Assembly (NCBI RefSeq): GCF_900141765.1
Contig: NZ_FSRK01000002.1
Location: 434,001 to 498,000, forward strand
Origin: Epilithonimonas zeae
GTDB taxonomy: Bacteria > Bacteroidota > Bacteroidia > Flavobacteriales > Weeksellaceae
Length of the DNA: 64,000 nt
Reading direction: 5' to 3'
A model generated the notes under the pieces. It saw only the letters and a program-made list of their open reading frames with translations, was not told where the DNA came from and searched no databases. Made by a program: the position numbers and the translations under genes. Positions 7,190 through 16,408 of the stretch are shown here, piece by piece; position 1 is the stretch's first letter; every line of letters begins with the position of its first letter.

Positions 7190-8785
7190 ATGAAAAAGTC
7201 ACAATCTTTGTTTGGAGGAATCAAAGAGAACTTTCCATCCGGTCTTGTCGTATTTCTTGTGGCATTACCATTATGTTTAGGTATTGCATTGGCATCCGGA
7301 GCTCCTCCATTATCCGGTATTATTGCAGGTATTGTTGGAGGTATTGTAGTGGGATCAATCAGTAATTCCAACATCTCGGTTTCAGGACCGGCAGCTGGTC
7401 TTACGGCTATTGTTTTGGTAGCGATTACCGATATTGGTGCATTCGAGTTATTTCTTTGTGCCGGGATTATTGCCGGAGTGATTCAGTTGATTCTAGGTTT
7501 TATCCGGGCTGGAAGTATTTCGAATTATTTCCCGAATAACGTTATCGAAGGGATGCTAGCCGGGATTGGAATCATTATCATTTTGAAACAGCTGTCACAC
7601 GCTGTGGGATTTGATAAGGATTATGAAGGGCATCAATCCTTATTCGATAGTGGTTTTAATATGGGTTATTTCACCGAATTATTTGCAGCCATCCATCCGG
7701 GTGCTATCGTAGTGACGTTAGTATCAATGGGAATTCTTCTGGCTTGGGATAATGTAACAGCCTTGAAGAGATTGAAATTATTACCTGGAGCATTAGTAGC
7801 AGTGATTGCCGGAATTTTGATGAATGAGTTTTTCAAATTATCAGGAAGCTCATTAGCGATTTCGCCAGAACATTTGGTAACACTTCCTGTTCCAACGACT
7901 TTGGACGAATTCAAGAATCTGATTACTTTTCCGGATTTTAATGGATTCACCAATCCTAAAGTTTGGATCACAGGAGCAACTATAGCAATTGTTGCCTCAA
8001 TTGAAACTTTGCTTTGTATCGAAGCTTCAGACAGACTGGATGTAAGAAGAAGAATCACAGATACCAACCTTGAACTTAAGGCACAGGGAATTGGAAATTT
8101 AATCAGTTCATTTATTGGCGGATTACCAATGACATCCGTAGTTGTAAGAAGCTCTGCCAACGCAAGCGCAGGTGCAACGTCTAAAGTTTCAGCAATTATC
8201 CACGGGGTTCTGTTATTGATTTGTGTTTTAACCATTCCTGTTATACTTAATTTAATTCCGTTAGCAACATTAGCTGCGGTATTGATTTTGGTAGGATATA
8301 AACTGGCAAAGCCGGCAACTTTCAAGCATTTTTGGCACAACGGAAAATATCAGTTCATCCCATTTGTAGCAACTGTAGTAGCTGTTGTAGCAACGGATCT
8401 TTTGAAAGGAGTGGGGATTGGCTTATTAATTTCGATTATTTATATCTTACAGGGAAATATGAAACGTGCTTATTACCTAAGCAGAGAAACATTGAACGAT
8501 GCCGATGAGATTACCATCAAATTAGCAGAAGAGGTTTCTTTCCTGAACAAAGCAGCCATCAAAAAGACTTTGAAGAATATCAAGTCTGGTTCCAAGGTAA
8601 TTATCGATGCCAAGACGACTTCTTACATAACAACAGATGTATTGGAAATGATTCAGGATTTTGCCAATGTCAGAGCCAAAGAAGAAGATATAGAAGTAGA
8701 GTTAATCGGCTTCAAAACGTCGTATAGAGATTATGCGAGCGACCAGGATTCTCACGTGGTAATCAATCACAAGAGAGCAATGTAA
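7190..8785 (+). CDS. SulP family inorganic anion transporter (bicarbonate candidate)
   Basis: 531 residues from the ATG at 7190. A TTG at 7133 would add 19 residues with no hydrophobic or conserved character, and its codons lie in the upstream hairpin. The protein has about 10-12 hydrophobic segments up to residue 420 with the SulP hallmark SNISVSGPAAGLTA near residue 63, and a C-terminal STAS-like region (about 435-530). SulP proteins move sulfate, bicarbonate or related anions. Carbonic anhydrase genes on both sides favour bicarbonate (inference). Confidence 0.9.
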   Translation: MKKSQSLFGGIKENFPSGLVVFLVALPLCLGIALASGAPPLSGIIAGIVGGIVVGSISNSNISVSGPAAGLTAIVLVAITDIGAFELFLCAGIIAGVIQLILGFIRAGSISNYFPNNVIEGMLAGIGIIIILKQLSHAVGFDKDYEGHQSLFDSGFNMGYFTELFAAIHPGAIVVTLVSMGILLAWDNVTALKRLKLLPGALVAVIAGILMNEFFKLSGSSLAISPEHLVTLPVPTTLDEFKNLITFPDFNGFTNPKVWITGATIAIVASIETLLCIEASDRLDVRRRITDTNLELKAQGIGNLISSFIGGLPMTSVVVRSSANASAGATSKVSAIIHGVLLLICVLTIPVILNLIPLATLAAVLILVGYKLAKPATFKHFWHNGKYQFIPFVATVVAVVATDLLKGVGIGLLISIIYILQGNMKRAYYLSRETLNDADEITIKLAEEVSFLNKAAIKKTLKNIKSGSKVIIDAKTTSYITTDVLEMIQDFANVRAKEEDIEVELIGFKTSYRDYASDQDSHVVINHKRAM

Positions 8786-8847
8786 ATCAATTATTTATTA
8801 TCAAATTTTAACAAACAAAAAGACACATATTTAAACATTTTAAAAAT

Positions 8848-9483
8848 ATGAAAGCACATACATCAGAAACACAGGCAACCATTACTCCGGAAAAAGCTTT
8901 GGAAATCCTTAAAGAAGGAAATGCAAGATTCGTGAACAACCTGAAAGCTAACAGAGACCTTTTAGCACAAGTGAATGACACGCGCGCAGGACAATGGCCG
9001 TTTGCTGTTATATTAAGCTGTATCGACAGCCGAACTTCCGCTGAACTAATTTTTGACCAAGGTCTGGGAGATATCTTCAGTGTAAGAATCGCTGGTAACT
9101 TTGTGAATCAGGATATTCTTGGCTCTATGGAATTTGGCTGTAATGTAGCAGGTTCTAAATTGGTTGTCGTTTTGGGACACTCCAAATGCGGAGCATTGAA
9201 AGGTGGTCTGGACGCTGCAGCTATCGAAGGAATGGGAATGGACAATTTGAATCATTTGATAGGACATTTTGACCCAATCATCAAAAATATCATTAAAGAT
9301 GGTGAAGAACGTTCTTCCAAGAACGAAGATCTTCTGGAAAGATTGAATCACCATAATGTAAAACACGCCATAGAAGACATCCGTGAACAGAGCTCAACTT
9401 TGAAAAGGCTGGAAGACGAAGGTAAAATCAAAATCGTTGGCGCAAACTACGACGTCGAGACGGGCGTTGTAACCTGGATATAG
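8848..9483 (+). CDS. Beta-class carbonic anhydrase (second copy)
   Basis: 211 residues, cytoplasmic. Zinc ligands and the Asp/Arg dyad are present: Cys58, Asp60 and Arg62 in CIDSR, His111 and Cys114 in GHSKCGA. The N-terminal TPEKALEILKEGNARF is typical of the carbonic anhydrase clade often linked to SulP genes. It differs strongly from the copy at 6026, so this is not a recent duplication. It lies 62 bases after the SulP stop and is probably in the same transcript. Confidence 0.95.
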   Translation: MKAHTSETQATITPEKALEILKEGNARFVNNLKANRDLLAQVNDTRAGQWPFAVILSCIDSRTSAELIFDQGLGDIFSVRIAGNFVNQDILGSMEFGCNVAGSKLVVVLGHSKCGALKGGLDAAAIEGMGMDNLNHLIGHFDPIIKNIIKDGEERSSKNEDLLERLNHHNVKHAIEDIREQSSTLKRLEDEGKIKIVGANYDVETGVVTWI

Positions 9484-9517
9484 AAAACATTTTTTCTTCA
9501 TACAATTAGGGTGGTAG

Positions 9518-9539
9518 GCCGGGTAATTTATTATCCGGC
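9518..9539. terminator. Hairpin between convergent genes
   Basis: GCCGGGTAA (9518-9526) pairs with TTATCCGGC (9531-9539) around a TTTA loop. It separates the second carbonic anhydrase gene from pth on the other strand. The T run is poor on the plus side. Confidence 0.5.
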
Positions 9540-9543
9540 TTAC

Positions 9544-10107
9544 TTATTTACCGTTGAATGAAGTCATTGTATTCTGTACGCCTGCAAAAACAAAAGACAA
9601 AGCTGCCTGAGAAAACTTATCGATTCTTTCAGGTAGTTTTTCTCTTTCTTCCTCATTCCATTTTCCTAGGACATAATCAGCCTGTTTTCCTTCTGAAAAA
9701 TCTGCTGATATTCCGAATCGTAATCTGGTGTAATTTTGGGTATTGAGTTGTGCCTGGATACTTTTTAATCCGTTATGACCGGCATCAGAACCTTTCATTT
9801 TCATTCTCAAAGAACCGAAAGGCAAAGCCAGATCATCTGTGATAATCAAGATATTTTCCAACGGAATATTTTCTTTCTGCATCCAGAACTTAACCGCATT
9901 TCCGGAAAGGTTGACGTAAGTATCTGGTTTTAGAATAAAGACTTTTCTGCCTTTATATTTACCTTCGGCCAAAAGCCCAAAGTTGGAAGATTTGAAAGGC
10001 GCTTCTATTTTCTCAGCAATCTTTTCAGCGACTTTGAAACCGATATTATGTCGGGTTTCTGCATACTCTTCCCCTTTGTTCCCGATTCCGACAATCAGAT
10101 ATTTCAT
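9544..10107 (-). CDS. pth: Peptidyl-tRNA hydrolase
   Basis: 187 residues. It releases peptides from peptidyl-tRNA that drops off the ribosome. Asn10 and the catalytic His20 are visible in VGIGN and TRHNIGF, along with the DDLALPFG and GSDAGHNGLKSI motifs. Its ATG overlaps the stop of the upstream lipoprotein gene by one base (TAATG), so translation is probably coupled. Confidence 0.95.
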   Translation of the reverse strand: MKYLIVGIGNKGEEYAETRHNIGFKVAEKIAEKIEAPFKSSNFGLLAEGKYKGRKVFILKPDTYVNLSGNAVKFWMQKENIPLENILIITDDLALPFGSLRMKMKGSDAGHNGLKSIQAQLNTQNYTRLRFGISADFSEGKQADYVLGKWNEEEREKLPERIDKFSQAALSFVFAGVQNTMTSFNGK

Positions 10108-11000
10108 TATTTATATAGGAAATTTAATTTATCACCGGCATTAGAAGTCATCTCTGTAGGGTAGCTATCAGAGTTGTATTGATATGTCATTGTAAGAGAT
10201 TGAGACATTCCCATTGCTGTAACTTTGATAGTTTTGTAGTTATTTGCAGAAAGCCCTAACATACCTTGATTAGAAGTATTATAATGCGTTGATAAAATAT
10301 TGTAAGCTAAAGGTAACGAAGCAAAAGGATTTTTGTTCGTATCATAGTTGCTTAATGCAGATTCAATAACAATTGGTGGAATTGTAATAGGACCAGCGCT
10401 TGCAGTAGTCGTTGCCAATTTCCAGTTAGAAATATTATTTCCGGCATAAGTCAGATTACTTGTCACTTCATATTCTAAAATGAATTGTCCAGGATTATCA
10501 GGATCTTCAGCATTCATTTTAGTTAGAACCTTTGTAACTTTTTCACCGCTATATGTCATATCTGTTGTTGATTTATACAAAAGTTTTCCAGCAGATTCTG
10601 TAGTTCCGCTGACAGATTTTAATTTCCCAGAATCATAAACTAAATCCAGTTTCGTGAGTTTTGTTTCGCCAGATTCTACATTGGTAATATCCATATGTGT
10701 AATCTGATTATTGCTATTGTATGTCAGAACGGCATTTTCATTACCATCGTCAAATTGACTTTTAACTGATGTAAGTTTGCTTCCCGTATAGATATAATCT
10801 ACAGTCGTTTTTTCTCCGTCAGAATCAACACCAGAAACTTTACTTAAAAACCTAGTTGTGGTCGATCCACCATTGCCACCTCCTGTATTAGTACTCGTAT
10901 CATATTCAACGCCTCTTAAAAAATCTCCATTCACATCCTGATTAGGACTGCAGGATGACAGGATAAAAAATCCGAATATATAATAAAGTATATTTTTCAT
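10107..11000 (-). CDS. Lipoprotein of unknown function
   Basis: 297 residues with a lipoprotein signal ending LSSC (Cys17), followed by a Gly/Thr/Ser-rich linker and a beta-rich body of YxYTGSKLTSV-like strands with spaced Tyr/Asn, as in flavobacterial surface or periplasmic lipoproteins. I cannot name a family. It precedes pth with a one-base overlap, and a CAAAGTTA box (TAACTTTG on the minus strand, 11019-11026) sits just before its start. Confidence 0.7.
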   Translation of the reverse strand: MKNILYYIFGFFILSSCSPNQDVNGDFLRGVEYDTSTNTGGGNGGSTTTRFLSKVSGVDSDGEKTTVDYIYTGSKLTSVKSQFDDGNENAVLTYNSNNQITHMDITNVESGETKLTKLDLVYDSGKLKSVSGTTESAGKLLYKSTTDMTYSGEKVTKVLTKMNAEDPDNPGQFILEYEVTSNLTYAGNNISNWKLATTTASAGPITIPPIVIESALSNYDTNKNPFASLPLAYNILSTHYNTSNQGMLGLSANNYKTIKVTAMGMSQSLTMTYQYNSDSYPTEMTSNAGDKLNFLYK

Positions 11001-11018
11001 TGCTTAGTTTTCTGTTTG

Positions 11019-11026
11019 CAAAGTTA
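11019..11026 (-). promoter_or_regulatory. Candidate -7 box for lipoprotein-pth operon
   Basis: TAACTTTG on the minus strand matches TAnnTTTG, 19 bases before the ATG at 11000. No clear TTG box was found. Confidence 0.4.
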
Positions 11027-11047
11027 ATTTTTTAAAATAAATATCTA

Positions 11048-14000
11048 TCAAGCCAAAATCCTATTCAAAACCAGATTTACCTCATCCACATTTGTCACAT
11101 TATCTTTCCGCATCATCAGCTGGTTGTTCTTTTCTTTTAACGTAGCTTCGGATGGATTTTGTGTGAGATAAGATATGATTTTTTTGAATTTCTCGCTTTG
11201 GTAAAATTTATCCTGAGGATTCGCAGGGAAATAACCTAAGAAAACTTTGTTTTTAACCACTAATTTATCAAATCCAATTTCCGCCGCCAGCCATTTCAGC
11301 TCTACAGATTTCAGAAGATTAATTGCTTCACTTGGCAAATCTCCAAATCGGTCTTTCAACTCATTTTCAAACTGTTGCAGTTCTTTAGCATTCTGAATAT
11401 CAGCCAATTTCTGATACAAAGACAAACGTTCTTCCGTAGAGCTCACATAATCGTCCGGCAACATCAATTCCAGATCCGTATCGATATTCACTTCCTTGGT
11501 TGATTTGAAAAGTTTGTTTCGGTCTTCTTCATTTTCAAAAAGATTCTCAAAATTCTCATCATCTTTCAATTCTTCGAGAGCTTCCTGCATCATTTTTTGA
11601 TAAGTCTCGAATCCCATTTCGTTAATGAATCCACTCTGTTCTCCACCAAGCAAATCTCCGGCTCCTCTGATTTCCAAATCCTTCATCGCAATCTGAAATC
11701 CACTTCCCAGATCTGAGAATTGCTCAATCGCTTCCAGACGCTTTCTCGCATCAGAGGTCATCATATCAAACGGAGGCGTTATCAGATAACAAAACGCTTT
11801 TCTATTGCTTCGGCCAACTCTACCACGCATCTGGTGCAGATCTGCCATCCCGAATCTATGAGCATCATTAATGAAAATTGTATTGGCATTCGGGACATCT
11901 ACGCCACTTTCGATGATGGTTGTAGCGACCAAAACATCATATTTTCCTTCCATAAAATCCAACACATTCTGTTCCATCTGTTTTCCTTCCATTTTGCCGT
12001 GTGCGGTAATGACTTTTGCATCAGGAACCAATCTTTGGATTAATCCTGCAATATCTTTCAGATTTTCGATTCTGTTATTGATGAAATAAACCTGTCCGTC
12101 TCTCTGTAATTCGTAGGAAATCGCATCTCGCAGAATCTCTTCGTTAAAGCCAACAATACTCGTCTCAACAGGTTGACGGTTTGGCGGAGGTGTTTTGATC
12201 ACGGATAAATCTCGTGCAGCCATCAATGAGAATTGTAAGGTTCTCGGAATTGGTGTTGCAGTTAATGTCAACGTATCGACATTGGTTTTCATTGTTTTCA
12301 ATTTATCTTTGACAGAAACTCCGAATTTATGTTCTTCATCGATAATCAATAAACCGAGATTCTTGAATTTCACTTTATCCGAAGCCAACTGATGAGTTCC
12401 AATCACAATATCGATTTTTCCGTCTTTCAAACCTGCCAACGTTTCAGATTTCTGTTTTGCAGTTCGGAATCGATTCAAATAAGAAATATTGACCGGAAAA
12501 TCTTTCAGTCTGTCTTTAAAACTTCTGTAATGCTGGAAAGCCAGAATCGTAGTTGGAACCAGAATTGCCACTTGTTTGCTGTCCGTCGCCGCTTTGAACG
12601 CCGCACGAATCGCAACTTCTGTCTTTCCAAATCCAACGTCACCACAAATCAATCGGTCCATCACACCTTCATCTTCCATATCTTTTTTGACATCAATGGT
12701 CGCTTTTTCCTGGTCCGGCGTATCTTCGTAAAGGAAACTCGCTTCCAACTCATTTTGAAGATAAGAATCCGGTGAATATTGGAAGCCTTTAGCGGTTTTT
12801 CTTTCCGCATATAATTTAATCAAATCAAAAGCGATTTGCTTGACTCTGGCTTTCGTCTTCTGTTTCAGGGACTTCCAAGCAGGCGAACCGAGCTTGCTGA
12901 GAACGATTTCTTTTCCGTCCGGACCGTTATATTTTGAAATTTTATGAAGGGAATGAATACTCACATAAAGCAAGTCTCCATTTTTATAACTCAGTTTGAA
13001 ACATTCCTGAATTTTTCCGTCATTATTGACTTTCACTAATCCCATAAATTTCCCAATTCCGTGGTCGATATGCGCAATGTAATCACCAACTTTCAAAGAC
13101 ATTAAATCTTTGAGTGTCAACTGCTCCGACTTCGCAAAAGTGTCTTTGGATTGGTAACGCTGATATCGGTCAAAAATCTGATGGTCGGTATAAACCAGAA
13201 TTTTGTTTTCAGAATCTACAAAACCTTCGTGCAATTCGGATTTGAAACTTTTGAACGGAATCTCGTGCTCTAATTCCTCAAAAATCGATTCTAATCTTTC
13301 CTTTTGTTTTTCACTAGAAAATGAAATCCATGTGTCAAAACCCTGACTTTGTTTCTCTTCCAAATCTTGGATCAACAATTCGAAATTTTTATGAAAACTC
13401 GGCTGTTGTGTTTGGCTGAGTTCTATATTATGAATCTTTGGAAGTTCAAATTGCTGAGAGCTGAAATCAATCGTTTTGAATTTGATTAATTTATTCTGAA
13501 ATTCCGATTCCGAAATGAATAGTTCGTCAGGCGTTCTATGTTTGATGTCTTTGCTTAATGTCTCAAATTTTTCTAATGCTTTTTCGTGAAAATCCCTGAT
13601 TCTTTTAGTGGAAAGGTAAAGATTCTTTGAAACTACAAAACTGTCATCCGGCAATAATTCAAACAAAGAAACCTTGCTCCCGGAAACTGAAAAATTCATA
13701 TTGGAAACCAACTGGAATTCATCTATTTTATCTAAAGAAAGTTGAGATTCTATATCAAAAGTTTTGATGCTTTCGACCTCATTTCCAAAAAATGTGATTC
13801 GGAAAGGTTTCTCATTAGAAAAAGAAAAAACATCCACAATTCCGCCTCGGACAGAGAATTCTCCCGGCTCTGAAACAAAATCTGTTTGGTTGAATTGATA
13901 ATGATTCAGCAACTCATCCACAAAATCAAAATCCAATTGGTCGCCGACTTTTATCTGATGAGAAATTGCTTTGAAATCTTCCTTTTTCAAAACTTTTTCA

Positions 14001-14395
14001 GATAACGCACCAATGAAGGCAACAATCACTTTTGGTGATTTACCCGAATTAAGTTTATTGATAACCTCGGTTCTCAGAACAAGATTCGCATTTTGGGTTT
14101 TCTCAACTTGATAAGGTTCAAGATGTGTTGCGGGAAAGTACAGAACGTTGTCCTTTCCCAACAAATCTTCCATTTCTGCATTCACATAAAGCGCATCTTC
14201 TTTGTCATCAACCAAATAAAGAATGGTTTTGTTCTGAGTCAGAAAAAGTTCCGAAGCCAAAATTGAAACCGCAGAACCCGCACTTCCTTTGACCGAAATA
14301 TGCTGATGTTTTGATATTTGTGAAAAAATCTCGTTCCCGAATTGTTTCTGAAGTAGGTCAGGAAGCAGATTTTGATTGATTTTTTTTAATTCCAT
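11048..14395 (-). CDS. mfd: Transcription-repair coupling factor
   Basis: 1115 residues, slightly shorter than E. coli Mfd. It removes stalled RNA polymerase and recruits UvrA. Visible parts: a UvrB-like N-terminal module (FVSEPGEFSVRGGIVDVFSF near 175), an RNA-polymerase-interaction domain with GDYIAHIDHGIGKF near 440, a RecG-like helicase with Walker A GFGKTE near 587 and a DEEH box near 685, the helicase C-terminal HGKM and MRGRVGRS motifs, and the TRCF C-terminal domain. It stands alone with its own promoter box. Confidence 0.97.
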   Translation of the reverse strand: MELKKINQNLLPDLLQKQFGNEIFSQISKHQHISVKGSAGSAVSILASELFLTQNKTILYLVDDKEDALYVNAEMEDLLGKDNVLYFPATHLEPYQVEKTQNANLVLRTEVINKLNSGKSPKVIVAFIGALSEKVLKKEDFKAISHQIKVGDQLDFDFVDELLNHYQFNQTDFVSEPGEFSVRGGIVDVFSFSNEKPFRITFFGNEVESIKTFDIESQLSLDKIDEFQLVSNMNFSVSGSKVSLFELLPDDSFVVSKNLYLSTKRIRDFHEKALEKFETLSKDIKHRTPDELFISESEFQNKLIKFKTIDFSSQQFELPKIHNIELSQTQQPSFHKNFELLIQDLEEKQSQGFDTWISFSSEKQKERLESIFEELEHEIPFKSFKSELHEGFVDSENKILVYTDHQIFDRYQRYQSKDTFAKSEQLTLKDLMSLKVGDYIAHIDHGIGKFMGLVKVNNDGKIQECFKLSYKNGDLLYVSIHSLHKISKYNGPDGKEIVLSKLGSPAWKSLKQKTKARVKQIAFDLIKLYAERKTAKGFQYSPDSYLQNELEASFLYEDTPDQEKATIDVKKDMEDEGVMDRLICGDVGFGKTEVAIRAAFKAATDSKQVAILVPTTILAFQHYRSFKDRLKDFPVNISYLNRFRTAKQKSETLAGLKDGKIDIVIGTHQLASDKVKFKNLGLLIIDEEHKFGVSVKDKLKTMKTNVDTLTLTATPIPRTLQFSLMAARDLSVIKTPPPNRQPVETSIVGFNEEILRDAISYELQRDGQVYFINNRIENLKDIAGLIQRLVPDAKVITAHGKMEGKQMEQNVLDFMEGKYDVLVATTIIESGVDVPNANTIFINDAHRFGMADLHQMRGRVGRSNRKAFCYLITPPFDMMTSDARKRLEAIEQFSDLGSGFQIAMKDLEIRGAGDLLGGEQSGFINEMGFETYQKMMQEALEELKDDENFENLFENEEDRNKLFKSTKEVNIDTDLELMLPDDYVSSTEERLSLYQKLADIQNAKELQQFENELKDRFGDLPSEAINLLKSVELKWLAAEIGFDKLVVKNKVFLGYFPANPQDKFYQSEKFKKIISYLTQNPSEATLKEKNNQLMMRKDNVTNVDEVNLVLNRILA

Positions 14396-14456
14396 TAATA
14401 TAGGTATAAACGCAAAAAGCGATTCCGAGAAAATTTCGGAACCGTTATTTGTGTTA

Positions 14457-14464
14457 CAAAGATA
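14457..14464 (-). promoter_or_regulatory. Candidate -7 box for mfd
   Basis: TATCTTTG on the minus strand, about 60 bases before the mfd start. No TTG lies at the usual distance, so support is partial. Confidence 0.4.
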
Positions 14465-14509
14465 CTATTTTTCAAAAAAATTAGTTTTAATTTTACGACC
14501 TTAAACTAT

Positions 14510-14893
14510 GTGCATTTGAAATTCGGTTTCAAAATATTATCCTTTTTCTGTCTGTTATCTATTCTTTTAATGCAATGTAAAGATGATGACGCCAACATTT
14601 TCCGTGCTTATGTGGAGGGAAAATTCACTTATTCTGATGGGAAATTTTTAGAAGAGCCTATTCATCTTATCGTCGATAAAAAAATAATCGCAGAAAGCTT
14701 CCCGAAAGAAAGCGGAAGTTTTGTTTTGGCCGGACCTTATGACAAAGGTTCTTACAAACTTCAACTCAAGGATTTTAAAATCAAGTCTTTTTCTACCGAT
14801 ACGCCGGGTTGTAAAATATCCAGCGATTCTCTCAGCATCGAGATTCCGGATGGGGTGACATACGTTATTTTCAATGATATTACTTTGAAATAA
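14510..14893 (+). CDS. Small lipoprotein of unknown function
   Basis: About 127 residues from GTG 14510, or two fewer from TTG 14516; no ATG is available in frame, since the ATG at 14508 is in another frame and stops after three codons. The N-terminus is a lipoprotein signal ending LLMQC. The rest is beta-rich with a single extra Cys, and no family is recognised. Its stop overlaps the next ATG by one base (TAATG), so the two envelope proteins are likely made together. Confidence 0.65.
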   Translation: MHLKFGFKILSFFCLLSILLMQCKDDDANIFRAYVEGKFTYSDGKFLEEPIHLIVDKKIIAESFPKESGSFVLAGPYDKGSYKLQLKDFKIKSFSTDTPGCKISSDSLSIEIPDGVTYVIFNDITLK

Positions 14894-15507
14894 TGAAGAA
14901 AATTTTACTTTTTTCTTTAGTCTTAATATCGATCTCTACTTTTTCTCAAAGAAGAAAAAAGCAGGATTGGACAGAAAATGTCCGTTCTTCCATAGACCCG
15001 CACGTTAAAGTAATGACTGTACTTGGTGATAATTTTCTCAAAGACACTTTTGATTATTTTTATGGTTTCGGGATTGGCGGAAATTTGAATCTTTATAAAA
15101 ACTTCGGACTTGGTGTAGAATACACTTACTTCTTAGCTAATGTGAAAAATGCTGAAAAATTCGGTTATCTAGGTGCGCCTTCAATGAACAATTTTGACTG
15201 GTATGTTTTTCATAAAGATAAAATCACAGAAGATTTTTTTGTGGAAGAAATCGTAGGTTATAGTACGTACCGAATGAAAAGTCCTTATCTCGACAATTCC
15301 GGCAAATTTTCTGAAGGAAATGGCGGACTCAATTTCGGTGCAAAAGCTATTTATACCATTGATAACGAAGGTTTTCAACAGGTAGTCTTCGGAACCAAAC
15401 TTAATTTCTACAATGCTAAAATCGGAAATCAAAATCCTGATATCGCCGATTATTACTCCAAAGCACTATTTCTCAACTTCAGTTTAGCTTATCGTTATAA
15501 TTTTTAA
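14893..15507 (+). CDS. Outer-membrane beta-barrel-like protein
   Basis: 204 residues with a signal peptide (MKKILLFSLVLISISTFSQ). The mature protein alternates aromatic and polar residues (FGIGGNLNLYKNFGLGVEYT near 57) and ends SLAYRYNF, with the terminal Phe typical of outer-membrane barrels. The function is unknown. It is translationally coupled to the lipoprotein before it, so they may act as a pair in the outer membrane. Confidence 0.7.
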   Translation: MKKILLFSLVLISISTFSQRRKKQDWTENVRSSIDPHVKVMTVLGDNFLKDTFDYFYGFGIGGNLNLYKNFGLGVEYTYFLANVKNAEKFGYLGAPSMNNFDWYVFHKDKITEDFFVEEIVGYSTYRMKSPYLDNSGKFSEGNGGLNFGAKAIYTIDNEGFQQVVFGTKLNFYNAKIGNQNPDIADYYSKALFLNFSLAYRYNF

Positions 15508-15575
15508 GCCGTTTTTAAGTTGTTATAATTTCTGGTTAAAGTTTTTTATTCTTAATTTTAAATCAATTAATAATA

Positions 15576-15583
15576 TAAATTTG
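15576..15583 (+). promoter_or_regulatory. Candidate -7 box for KDGTPDKR protein gene
   Basis: TAAATTTG matches TAnnTTTG. It overlaps the possible TTG start at 15581, which argues that translation begins at the ATG at 15605 instead. Confidence 0.45.
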
Positions 15584-15604
15584 TTGAATCAAAACGACAC
15601 CAAA

Positions 15605-15874
15605 ATGAAAAATTTACTTACAACATTGTTGTTAACATTCGGATTAGGAATGGCTACAGCACAAACAACACCAGCTGCTGCAACTGCAACAAAAAAACAA
15701 GCTCAAAAAACAGAGAAGAAAGCAACAAAATCTGTAGAAGCTCAAGCTGCCAAAGTAGCGAACACGCCTGATGTAAAAATGAAAAAAGACGGAACTCCGG
15801 ACAAAAGATACAAAGCCGCAAAAACGTTGAAAAAGGACGGAACTCCTGACAAACGTTACAAGGTCAACAAATAA
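15605..15874 (+). CDS. Small secreted Lys-rich protein with duplicated KKDGTPDKRYK motif
   Basis: 89 residues. A signal peptide (about 1-19, ending ATAQ) is followed by an Ala/Thr/Lys-rich linker and two copies of the motif KKDGTPDKRYK separated by four residues (AAKT). Similar short Ala/Lys-rich secreted proteins carrying this motif occur in Flavobacteriia (recollection), with no known function. The ATG at 15605 is preferred over the TTG at 15581 because the latter falls in the promoter box. Confidence 0.7.
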   Translation: MKNLLTTLLLTFGLGMATAQTTPAAATATKKQAQKTEKKATKSVEAQAAKVANTPDVKMKKDGTPDKRYKAAKTLKKDGTPDKRYKVNK

Positions 15875-15932
15875 TTATCCTAATCAGTGAAGAAGAGAAG
15901 GACAATTAATTTTTCATAACTTTTATTTTTTT

Positions 15933-15965
15933 AAGACTTTACAATATTTGTGAAGTCTTTTTTTT
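15933..15965 (+). terminator. Rho-independent terminator
   Basis: AAGACTTTACA (15933-15943) pairs with TGTGAAGTCTT (15949-15959) with one G-T pair, loop ATATT, then T to 15965. It ends the transcript of the KDGTPDKR protein. Confidence 0.75.
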
Positions 15966-16014
15966 GGTTCACGATTTGATTATATCTCTACATCAATCCA
16001 TAAAAAATATCGTT

Positions 16015-16353
16015 ATGAGCCCAAAACCAATGCTAACTCTGTCGCAAGTTATGGAGAAGCTTAGAGAAAAAGGAATTACAGATGAGATAAGAATGACAGA
16101 AGATAAAAGATTTGTCATCTCAGGAACAGAAAAAACCCATCGTGCAGAAGATTTGAAGATTATCCGTGTTTACAGATTCGAAGGGGCGAGTGACCCGGAC
16201 GACAACGTTGCTCTTTATCTAGTAGAGGATGTCTATGGCAACAAGGCGATGATCATCGATTCTTACGGTGCCAATAGTAATTATGAAGGTCGTGAATTCG
16301 ATGATTTTTTAAAATCTCTACCGACAGAAGAAAAAGAAGAATATGATTTCTAA
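16015..16353 (+). CDS. Small conserved protein of the type often annotated 'phosphoribosylpyrophosphate synthetase'
   Basis: 112 residues from the ATG at 16015; the upstream TTG/GTG options lie within the preceding terminator region. The pattern VYRFEG.SDPDDN..LY followed by IDSYGA resembles a family of about 100-residue Bacteroidota proteins that databases often label phosphoribosylpyrophosphate synthetase. It is far too short for that enzyme and lacks its PRPP-binding loop, so the label should not be taken as function. It is soluble, with no signal, and the real role is unknown. Confidence 0.65.
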   Translation: MSPKPMLTLSQVMEKLREKGITDEIRMTEDKRFVISGTEKTHRAEDLKIIRVYRFEGASDPDDNVALYLVEDVYGNKAMIIDSYGANSNYEGREFDDFLKSLPTEEKEEYDF

Positions 16354-16370
16354 ACAAGAATCCATATATT

Positions 16371-16407
16371 AATAAAGCTTCTCTATTTTGAATAGCTTTA
16401 TTTTTTT
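16371..16407. terminator. Terminator between convergent genes
   Basis: AATAAAGCT (16371-16379) pairs with AGCTTTATT (16394-16402), followed by T to 16407. Confidence 0.65.
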
Positions 16408-16408
16408 A

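Noticed and set aside
7666-8340. Minus-strand frame of 224 codons inside the SulP gene
   Set aside because: Shadow of a hydrophobic coding sequence with strong conserved motifs on the plus strand.
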